Shown here piece after piece: positions 1-4,710 of a stretch of 6,850 nucleotides of DNA. This DNA is from an uncultured Phycisphaerales bacterium (GTDB taxonomy: Bacteria; Planctomycetota; Phycisphaerae; Phycisphaerales; UBA1924). Both the position numbers and the translations under genes were made by a program. The DNA lies in assembly GCA_937871415.1 (NCBI GenBank), contig CALMQD010000081.1:1-6850 (forward strand). Direction: 5' to 3'. Position 1 is the first letter of the stretch; each line of letters opens with the position of its first letter. The notes beneath the pieces were generated by a model. The model was not told where the DNA came from. It saw only the letters and a program-made list of their open reading frames with translations, and did no database searches.

Positions 1-55
1 ACTGACTTGTCGTAAGGAACACGGGCCGCGGGACTGCAGGATTCGAGTGTAACAT
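1..55 (-). CDS. 5' end of an unidentified gene leaving the left edge (partial)
   Basis: A minus-strand ATG at 55-53 opens a frame that stays open to the window edge and gives 18 residues, MLHSNPAVPRPVFLTTSQ. The start is supported by GAGGG (complement of 64-68) placed 8 nt upstream, one of the better SD sequences in the window. Eighteen residues are too few to assign a family, and an open frame this short has little weight alone. If real, its promoter would lie in 70-300, and the gene would run in the same direction as the two minus-strand genes at 537-1546. Sequence to the left of the window would settle it. Confidence 0.35.
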   Translation of the reverse strand, partial: MLHSNPAVPRPVFLTTSQ

Positions 56-63
56 GAGAATTT

Positions 64-68
64 CCCTC
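64..68 (-). promoter_or_regulatory. SD sequence for the gene leaving the left edge
   Basis: Read on the minus strand this is GAGGG, followed by an 8-nt spacer and ATG at 55-53. It is the main support for a translation start here. Confidence 0.35.
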
Positions 69-96
69 GGGCTCCCGAACTCTTGGCAGGAAACGT

Positions 97-540
97 GTGA
101 AAACGGGCGGGCTGGCCGACGTTACGGATGGTTGCGCCGAGTTCATTGGTACATGGGCGTGGCGTACCCGGGAGAAGCGAGCGAAGAGCACGCCGCGCGA
201 ATACGCGGCATGCGCGGGGCTGCTGCGCGGCCTTGCGGAGGGACTGCGAGGCGGCGGCACGGCATGGGGCGGCGAAACGCTGGGCGACCGGTTCACCAAA
301 GGCGCAAGGCAGCCCTCTCTGTCGGGCTTCGCCCAACTTCTCATCATTTTGGATGCTGATGCCGGGAGCTGCCCCCCCGGTACCCCCCGCTCAGAAAAGA
401 GCGATCCGCGGTGCGGTGGCTTGGTTGCGCGAGGCCGATTTGGGAGAACGGTGCGAGGGGGTGACGGAGTGCACCGGCTGCGCGGGGCTGCTGCGGTGGT
501 ATGGGGAACGAGTAAGGTAGAGCGGGGAAGCGGAGGCTAG
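97..540 (+). CDS. Doubtful small ORF, possibly a frameshifted or decayed gene
   Basis: A GTG at 97 has AGGA (88-91) five bases upstream and opens a 147-residue frame with no family I recognise. The first part (to about 340) has mostly G/C third positions and contains CAGLLR at 211-228. After about 345 this frame looks poor: Gly/Arg-rich with unfavourable codons. The neighbouring +1 frame, from ATG 353 to TAG 518-520, looks more protein-like there and includes AVAWLREADLGE and a second CAGLLR. The pattern fits one ancestral gene broken by a frameshift near 340-355, two tiny ORFs, or non-coding DNA. The stop codon shares the palindrome CTAG (537-540) with the stop of the convergent minus-strand gene. 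No function is proposed. Confidence 0.22.
   Translation: MKTGGLADVTDGCAEFIGTWAWRTREKRAKSTPREYAACAGLLRGLAEGLRGGGTAWGGETLGDRFTKGARQPSLSGFAQLLIILDADAGSCPPGTPRSEKSDPRCGGLVARGRFGRTVRGGDGVHRLRGAAAVVWGTSKVERGSGG
211..227 (+). repeat. 17-bp direct repeat, copy 1
   Basis: TGCGCGGGGCTGCTGCG is identical to positions 479-495. Read from its first base it encodes C-A-G-L-L-R. The two copies lie in different reading frames relative to each other. Confidence 0.7.
479..495 (+). repeat. 17-bp direct repeat, copy 2
   Basis: This is an exact copy of 211-227, 268 bp downstream. It lies in the frame that ends at TAG 518-520 and again reads C-A-G-L-L-R. The surrounding residues resemble copy 1 only loosely: Trp followed by Arg-Glu upstream, and Glu then Arg downstream. 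Confidence 0.7.
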
Positions 541-1169
541 CGCCGGCCGCGGTAGCGGCTCATTTCAAACCCGGGTTCCAACGGCACGCAAGCCAGCACT
601 TCCGAGGCAATGCGTTCGACGTCTTTCCTCGTCGGCAATGCGGCGAGCGCGATGAACCGTGTGGCGGGGCGGTGGGAACCGTCGACAACCGCGGCCATCC
701 AGCCGTGCCACTTCATGGACACGAATCCCGTGGTGTGCAGCGACACCGGCAGGACGGCGAGAAGGCACTGGCCGCGGGGGCACGACCAGTTGCTCGACCA
801 CCATGGCCGCCCATAGACAAGGCGCGAGACGGTTACGAAGACGTGGTGTTCGTCGTGGGTGATGCGGATGCGAGATGCACTGCCGATGCAGAGCGCCAAG
901 AGCACACCGCAGACGGCCGCGGCTGCTGCGGATATGTACGTTAGTTCACGGGCGGGCGACCGCGAGAGCACTTGATACGCGCAGCAGATGCACAGCACGG
1001 CGAACCAGATGATGGCGGGGCGGGTGTAGCGGCTGCCGCGCACGGTGCAATCGACTTGACCGAGTGCTGCGCTCAGCGCGGGTCGGAACGGAGCGGCCGC
1101 GGATGAGATGTGCCGATCGCTGGGCAAGAGGTCGGCGGAGATAACCAGTTGGCCGGGTTCCGCGCCCAT
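537..1169 (-). CDS. Unrecognised two-helix membrane protein
   Basis: This 210-residue protein has a polar N-terminus (1-48), two predicted membrane helices (about 50-68, rich in Ile, Trp and Cys; about 78-96, rich in Ala and Leu) and a C-terminal soluble part of about 110 residues. That part has alternating hydrophobic stretches (100-125, 136-163) and ends in an amphipathic helix (about 180-196) and a basic tail, RYRGRR. I do not recognise the family. The layout recalls small two-helix proteins with a PH-like C-terminal domain, but that is speculation. ATG 1169 is chosen because GGAGG (complement of 1177-1181) sits 7 nt before it; GTG at 1172 would be only 4 nt away. The ATG shares one base with the stop of the upstream DUF2061 gene (TGATG), so the two are probably co-transcribed and translationally coupled. 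Confidence 0.72.
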   Translation of the reverse strand: MGAEPGQLVISADLLPSDRHISSAAAPFRPALSAALGQVDCTVRGSRYTRPAIIWFAVLCICCAYQVLSRSPARELTYISAAAAAVCGVLLALCIGSASRIRITHDEHHVFVTVSRLVYGRPWWSSNWSCPRGQCLLAVLPVSLHTTGFVSMKWHGWMAAVVDGSHRPATRFIALAALPTRKDVERIASEVLACVPLEPGFEMSRYRGRR

Positions 1170-1546
1170 CACACCGCCTCCGCCTCCGCCTTCTCCTCCG
1201 CTCCCACGCCCGCCTCATCCGCCACGCGCCGCGCCACCTCCACCCGCGCCACCTCCACCCGCGGCACCTCCACCGGCGCCATTTGCACCCGCGCCACCTC
1301 CACCGGCCGCACATGCACCCGGCCTTCGAACCGGTCCGGCACGCCCTCGACCACGCCCCACTTGATCCGGTACCAGATCCGCTCGTGCGCGTAATACAGG
1401 CCCGTCTTGAGCACGGTGTCCGCCACCCCGAGCGCGGCACCAAGTTCAAAGCTGCCCGACACCAGATACCCGATGCCCGCCGTCACCGTGCTGCCCAGCA
1501 GCCGGTAAGTGATCGCCTTGGCGAGGTGTCGTTTGCGTTCGACCAT
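1169..1546 (-). CDS. DUF2061 family small membrane protein
   Basis: The first 65 or so residues match DUF2061: an N-terminal K-R-H-L-A-K-A-I-T-Y-R motif, two short hydrophobic segments (about 12-31 and 33-48), and the hallmark Y-Y-A-H-E-R-I-W-Y-R-I-K-W-G (52-64). The family is typically a single domain of about 50-70 residues in the inner membrane with no established biochemical role; some members sit near sulfate-assimilation genes, which are not seen here. This protein adds a tail of about 60 residues made of Val-rich pentapeptide repeats and then an Ala/Glu-rich end. The start is uncertain: ATG 1546 (125 aa) is used, while GTG 1567 adds seven residues, and neither has an SD. It is the first gene of the minus-strand pair. 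Confidence 0.85.
   Translation of the reverse strand: MVERKRHLAKAITYRLLGSTVTAGIGYLVSGSFELGAALGVADTVLKTGLYYAHERIWYRIKWGVVEGVPDRFEGRVHVRPVEVARVQMAPVEVPRVEVARVEVARRVADEAGVGAEEKAEAEAV
1177..1181 (-). promoter_or_regulatory. SD sequence deciding the start at 1169
   Basis: Read on the minus strand this is GGAGG, 7 nt before ATG 1169. It lies inside the last codons of the DUF2061 gene, as expected for a translationally coupled pair. It favours ATG 1169 over the GTG one codon upstream. Confidence 0.6.
1231..1320 (-). repeat. Six tandem 15-bp units encoding pentapeptide repeats
   Basis: On the plus strand, six consecutive 15-bp units start at 1231, 1246, 1261, 1276, 1291 and 1306. The first two are identical (GCGCCACCTCCACCC) and the others differ at one to five positions. 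Read on the minus strand in the DUF2061 frame they give RVHVR, PVEVA, RVQMA, PVEVP, RVEVA and RVEVA. Valine alternates with charged residues or Pro, so beta-strand-like structure is possible. Confidence 0.85.
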
Positions 1547-1698
1547 GAGCAGTCGCGAGTCGATCACGGACGGGGCGTGGGTCCGCCTATCCGTCTTCCG
1601 ATGCGTTGTTGTAGGGCCGAATCACGCGGAATGCGAACAGCCGCGCCGCACGCGCAGCCCACCAGCCGCGTCCTCGCGCGCCGGTTCAGGCCGCGGCC

Positions 1699-1732
1699 GC
1701 GCTGCGCTGAGCTGCGGCGGCGCTGCGCTGAG
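1699..1732 (+). repeat. Short direct repeat, 13 bp with 21-bp period
   Basis: GCGCTGCGCTGAG occurs at 1699-1711 and again at 1720-1732. It lies in the divergent spacer and could be a protein-binding site or a chance repeat in GC-rich DNA. Nothing else supports a role. Confidence 0.4.
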
Positions 1733-2102
1733 ACACAGATGCAAGTACACCGCGCCGGCGCCTCCGCGCCCTTCCGGCCCTTCTTGGGCATTCCCTCCGC
1801 GTCTCCCGTTCCCGCCTTCAACGCGCCTCCCGCCGCGCGCCCCCCTCCCCGCCGCCCCGCCGCCGCGCCACGCCGTCCGAGACCGCCGCGTCATCACTTT
1901 CCCGAGCGCCCCACCCCGTCCCGGGCAATAACCCCCGCCCGGCTTCATTCCCCCCCGCCCGCACATCCGCCAGAGCCCGACCTTCCTCCTCTCCCCACGC
2001 GTATCCACTCTGGCAGGCCCGCTTCCCTGTGGCCTCTTTCCACTCCTCCCCTCCGCTCCACCCCCCGCGCACGCGCTGGGCGGCCCGATCGCCCCTGACC
2101 GA

Positions 2103-2108
2103 TAAACT
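2103..2108 (+). promoter_or_regulatory. Candidate -10 element next to the gspF start
   Basis: TAAACT fits the TANNNT form of a -10 element and is a rare AT-rich patch in this region. It ends 6 nt before ATG 2115, so transcription would begin at or near the start codon, giving a leaderless gspF message. No SD precedes that ATG, which agrees. The first three bases are also an in-frame TAA, so translation cannot start earlier. No clear -35 hexamer is visible. Confidence 0.4.
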
Positions 2109-2114
2109 CCCCTC

Positions 2115-3317
2115 ATGACCACCGCCTCGCACCAGAACGCCTTCCTCTATATCGCCCTGCGACCGGGCGGCGGGAAGAAGTACGGCTTGCGTCAGGCCCC
2201 CAGCATCCCCGCCCTCGCCCAGTCCCTCAAGGCCGAAAACCAACTCCTCCTCCGCACCTACGCCCTCCCCGCCTGGACCGCTTCCGCCGGCGCCTTCAAA
2301 CTCAAGGACCACGCCACCCTCAACGAGCAGCTCGCCCAGCTCCTCTCCCGCGGCGTCCCGCTCGTCGAAGCCCTCGACGTCGTCAGCCAGACCGTCCGGC
2401 CCGCCGTCCGTCCGCGCATCCTCAAAATGCGCGAACTCGTCGCCGCCGGCTCCTCCTTCGCCGACGCATGCAAGAACGTCGGCGGCTTCGACAACGTCAC
2501 CATCGCCGTCTACCGCGGCGCCGAGCGCTCCGGCGACCTCGCCGGCGCCGCCCGCGAACTCATGCACACCGTCCGGCGCCAACTCGCCGTCTCCAGCAAG
2601 GCCACCACGCTCCTCATCTACCCCCTCGTCGTCCTCTCCATCTCCGTCCTGGTCTTCTTCATCATGATGGTCGGCGTCGTCCCCAGACTCGGCGCGGCCC
2701 TCGAACAGGCCGACATCCCCCTCCCCGCATACTCCCGCATCGTCATGCGCTCCGGCATGTTCTTGCGCGAGAACATCCTGATCTTCGCCGGCGTCCTCGC
2801 CCTCCTCGCGGTCCTCGCCTTCATGGCCCGACGCGCCATCATCGCCGCCGGCGCCGGAATCCTCCGCAAACTCCCCCTCGCCCGGGAAGTCGTCCTCGCG
2901 CAGGAGTCCGCGCGCTTCTTCTCCGTCATGGGCGCGATGGTCCGCACCGGCGTCACCCTCGGCGACGCCCTCGCCGTCGCCAACCAGGCCGTCACTCACC
3001 CCGTCCTCCGCTCGCAACTCGACCGCCTGCGACAGCGCCTCATCGAGGGCGGGCTGCTCCGCACGCTCATCGAGGAAGTCTCCTCGCTCCCCCTCGCCAC
3101 GCGCCGCCTCCTCGTCGCCGCCGAGCGCTCCGGCGACATGGAGAGCGCCTTCTCCACCCTCGCGCAGGACATGACCGCCGAGGTCCAGACCCCCTCCTCC
3201 CCCCTCCTGGCCGTCCCCGAGCCCATCCTCATCGTCGTCATGTTCGGCGTCATCGGGTCGCTGCTCATGGCCGTCATGCTCCCGATGCTCACCCTCTCCT
3301 CCAAGATCAGTTTCTGA
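2115..3317 (+). CDS. gspF: Type II secretion inner-membrane platform protein GspF
   Basis: GspF (PulF/PilC family) sits in the inner membrane, contacts the assembly ATPase GspE and is required to build the pseudopilus. The 400-residue length is normal. Two T2SF domains are visible as an internal duplication: SRGVPLVEALDVV (78-90) with GAERSGDL (135-142), and RTGVTLGDALAVA (277-289) with AAERSGDM (335-342). Predicted membrane helices are at about 165-189, 220-245 and 369-390; the last carries the family's E-P...G-x-I-G...L-P pattern. The N-terminal 60 residues diverge from the usual GspF start and lack the typical Y-x-A-x-D/N-x-x-G pattern. ATG 2115 is firm because an in-frame TAA lies four codons upstream. 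It opens the secretion block, whereas gspE commonly precedes gspF elsewhere. Fimbrial PilC is the alternative, but the following GspG favours type II secretion. Confidence 0.93.
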   Translation: MTTASHQNAFLYIALRPGGGKKYGLRQAPSIPALAQSLKAENQLLLRTYALPAWTASAGAFKLKDHATLNEQLAQLLSRGVPLVEALDVVSQTVRPAVRPRILKMRELVAAGSSFADACKNVGGFDNVTIAVYRGAERSGDLAGAARELMHTVRRQLAVSSKATTLLIYPLVVLSISVLVFFIMMVGVVPRLGAALEQADIPLPAYSRIVMRSGMFLRENILIFAGVLALLAVLAFMARRAIIAAGAGILRKLPLAREVVLAQESARFFSVMGAMVRTGVTLGDALAVANQAVTHPVLRSQLDRLRQRLIEGGLLRTLIEEVSSLPLATRRLLVAAERSGDMESAFSTLAQDMTAEVQTPSSPLLAVPEPILIVVMFGVIGSLLMAVMLPMLTLSSKISF

Positions 3318-3320
3318 TTT

Positions 3321-3335
3321 CCCCCCCCCCCCCCC
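3321..3335 (+). repeat. Homopolymer run of 15 C between gspF and gspG
   Basis: Fifteen consecutive C follow the gspF stop by three T bases, then a G and five more C. The run lies in the 160-bp gspF-gspG gap, outside any coding frame. Such tracts slip during replication and are prone to sequencing error, so the exact length is uncertain. Confidence 0.9.
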
Positions 3336-3465
3336 GCCCCCGCCCCGATCCCGTCCGCTCCCCCGCGTCATGGCCCAGTTTCACGCGGCCATCCCGCGGG
3401 AAAAACCCTCCCCCGACCAAGCGCCCGCACGCCCGCCAACGAACAACACCGCAGGGACCAGCCCC

Positions 3466-3469
3466 GGAG
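3466..3469 (+). promoter_or_regulatory. SD sequence deciding the gspG start
   Basis: GGAG lies 8 nt before ATG 3478. It supports that start over the in-frame ATG at 3370, which would put 36 extra Pro/Ala-rich residues in front of the prepilin leader. Confidence 0.6.
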
Positions 3470-3477
3470 TACCACCC

Positions 3478-3900
3478 ATGAAGACCCGCACCCAGTCCGC
3501 CCTCCGCCGCGCACCTCGCCGCCGCGCGTTCACCCTCCTCGAGATGATGCTCGTCGTCGTCATCATCGGCGTCCTCGCCACCATCGCCGTCGTCTCCGTC
3601 TCCGGCCGCGGCAAGGAAGCCAAGATCGGCGCCACCAAGGCCTCCATCCGCCAGATCGACAGCGCCATCGAGCAGTTCCACATGGAGAAGAACCGCTACC
3701 CCACCAGCCTCGCCGAACTCAGCCCCGCCTACCTCAAGGTCACCCCCAAGGACGCCTGGAAGCGCGACTTCCAGTACGTCACCCCCGCGCCCAGCGGCAA
3801 GGCCTACGACGTCGTCTCCTTCGGCGACGACGGCCAGATCGGCGGCGGCGACGACATCTCCGTCTGGAACGTCGACGAACAGCCCGCCGCCAACAACTGA
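3478..3900 (+). CDS. gspG: Major pseudopilin GspG
   Basis: GspG is the main subunit of the periplasmic pseudopilus. This 140-residue precursor has a basic 17-residue leader, a prepilin peptidase site A17|F18-T-L-L-E22 with Glu at +5, and a hydrophobic N-terminal helix (about 18-42). The globular part shows family features: K-E-A-K-I-x-A-T-K-A-S-I-R-Q-I-D-S-A-I-E-Q-F (46-67), K-N-R-Y-P-T-S (71-77), the P-x-D-A-W-x-x-D-F-Q-Y block (90-100; usually D-P-W-G) and a C-terminal acidic loop, S114-F-G-D-D-G through D125-D126-I-S-V-W130. That loop is the calcium-binding region in characterised GspG proteins. Ala rather than Gly at -1 is atypical. The start at 3478 is chosen on the SD and the normal leader length. 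The gene lies 160 bp after gspF and 57 bp before the next pseudopilin gene. Confidence 0.92.
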   Translation: MKTRTQSALRRAPRRRAFTLLEMMLVVVIIGVLATIAVVSVSGRGKEAKIGATKASIRQIDSAIEQFHMEKNRYPTSLAELSPAYLKVTPKDAWKRDFQYVTPAPSGKAYDVVSFGDDGQIGGGDDISVWNVDEQPAANN

Positions 3901-3957
3901 TCCCCGCCGCCGTTCGCGCCAATCCGAACCAGCGCCCCGCCCACCCCCGATGAGCCC

Positions 3958-4710
3958 ATGCCCGCCAGACCGGCCTCAACTCCCTCAACCACCCCGCGCG
4001 CACGCCGGTCGCCGCGCCCCGCTTCCGCACGCGCCCTGACGCTCATCGAGGTCGTCCTCGCCGTCCTGCTCCTGGGCCTCGCCGCCACCGCCGTCATGTC
4101 CTCCGTCGCCTTCGTCCTCGGCACCGAGGGACGCGGGCGCAAGATCGCCGCCGCCTTCGAGGTCGCCAACCGCCTCGTCCTCCAGCAACTCGACGACCCG
4201 AAACTCATGCCGCCCCCCGGCTCGCCCGTCGAATACAACGACCAGTACACCTTCGCGTGGGACATGGAACTCACCCCCGTCACCATGCAGCTCAGCGCTC
4301 GCTCCGCCGCCGCCGCCCCCGCCAACTCCCAGAGCTTCCTCTCCCGCTTCAAGATCGTCACCATCAACATCTACGAGGCCCAGGAGCGCAGCGCCGGCGG
4401 CGTCAGCGCCGGCGAACACCTCGCCACCCTCTCGCGCGTCTACGACCCCACCGCCGTCCGAAACCCCGACGCCATGGACCGCGTCGGCACCGACCGCATC
4501 CGCGAGATGCTCAACGAAATCACCGGCGGCGTCGCCGCGCAGGGCGCGCCCACCGGCGAACGCAAGGACGCCGGCGGCACCCGTTCCGGAGGCGGAAACA
4601 GCAGCGGGGGAGGCCTCGGTCGCTCGCGCGATGAACTCCCCAAGTCTCGCGGCTCCTCGGGACGCGATTCCTCCTCGCCCGGCAGCCGAACCCGCGGAGG
4701 ATCCCGATGA
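3958..4710 (+). CDS. gspI: Minor pseudopilin, probably GspI, with a long low-complexity tail
   Basis: This is a 250-residue type IV pilin-like precursor: a 26-residue Arg/Pro/Ser-rich leader, a cleavage site A26|L27-T-L-I-E31 with Glu at +5, and a hydrophobic helix (about 31-54). A helical stretch with F-E-V-A-N-R-L-V-L-Q-Q-L (67-78) resembles the A-x-x-V-A-x-N-x-L region of GspI. A beta-like segment, F-K-I-V-T-I-N-I-Y-E, follows at 131-140. From about 195 the protein is Gly/Ser/Arg-rich and probably disordered. GspI proteins are usually about 120-130 residues, so this is about double. The assignment as I rather than H rests on position before gspJ and on the VAN motif, and is moderate. No SD is evident before ATG 3958. 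Its stop overlaps the gspJ start in ATGA, suggesting coupling. GspI nucleates the I-J-K tip complex in the known system. Confidence 0.72.
   Translation: MPARPASTPSTTPRARRSPRPASARALTLIEVVLAVLLLGLAATAVMSSVAFVLGTEGRGRKIAAAFEVANRLVLQQLDDPKLMPPPGSPVEYNDQYTFAWDMELTPVTMQLSARSAAAAPANSQSFLSRFKIVTINIYEAQERSAGGVSAGEHLATLSRVYDPTAVRNPDAMDRVGTDRIREMLNEITGGVAAQGAPTGERKDAGGTRSGGGNSSGGGLGRSRDELPKSRGSSGRDSSSPGSRTRGGSR
4696..4700 (+). promoter_or_regulatory. SD sequence of gspJ
   Basis: GGAGG lies 6 nt before ATG 4707, inside the last codons of the upstream pseudopilin gene. With the ATGA overlap at 4707-4710 it points to translational coupling. Confidence 0.65.

Larger units (their letters stand above)
1568..2114. 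other. Gene-free spacer between divergent gene groups
   Basis: These 547 bp separate the minus-strand pair from the secretion genes and must hold the divergent promoters. I see no convincing gene: open frames on both strands are low-complexity Pro/Arg- or Gly/Arg-rich translations of GC-rich DNA. The right half is pyrimidine-rich on the plus strand (46 of 60 bases in 1981-2040). A 13-bp direct repeat, GCGCTGCGCTGAG, occurs at 1699-1711 and 1720-1732 with a 21-bp period. No terminator, tRNA or mobile-element signature was found. An AT-rich island at 2101-2108 is listed separately as a possible -10 element. Confidence 0.6.

Noticed and set aside
1564..1821. An 85-codon minus-strand frame whose stop overlaps GTG 1567 in GTGA
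   Set aside because: The overlap is suggestive of an operon, but the product is Arg/Gly/Cys low complexity, needs a TTG start and lacks an SD. Not convincing as a gene.
1283..2098. A 271-codon plus-strand frame through the divergent spacer
   Set aside because: Pro/Arg/Ala-rich throughout, partly antisense to the DUF2061 gene, with no start context or domain. It reflects GC-rich sequence lacking stops.
1818..3371. A 517-codon open frame on the minus strand opposite gspF
   Set aside because: Its translation is Gly/Glu/Asp/Arg-rich low complexity, a typical antisense shadow of a gene with C-ending codons. The plus-strand GspF is clear.
3392..3401. Palindrome TCCCGCGGGA followed by A bases, as a possible terminator
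   Set aside because: The palindrome has no loop and no T run follows on the plus strand. The stem is too short and lies within the gspF-gspG gap.
3370..3477. An upstream in-frame start for gspG at 3370
   Set aside because: It would add 36 Pro/Ala-rich residues before the leader. ATG 3478 has GGAG at 8 nt and gives a normal 17-residue leader.
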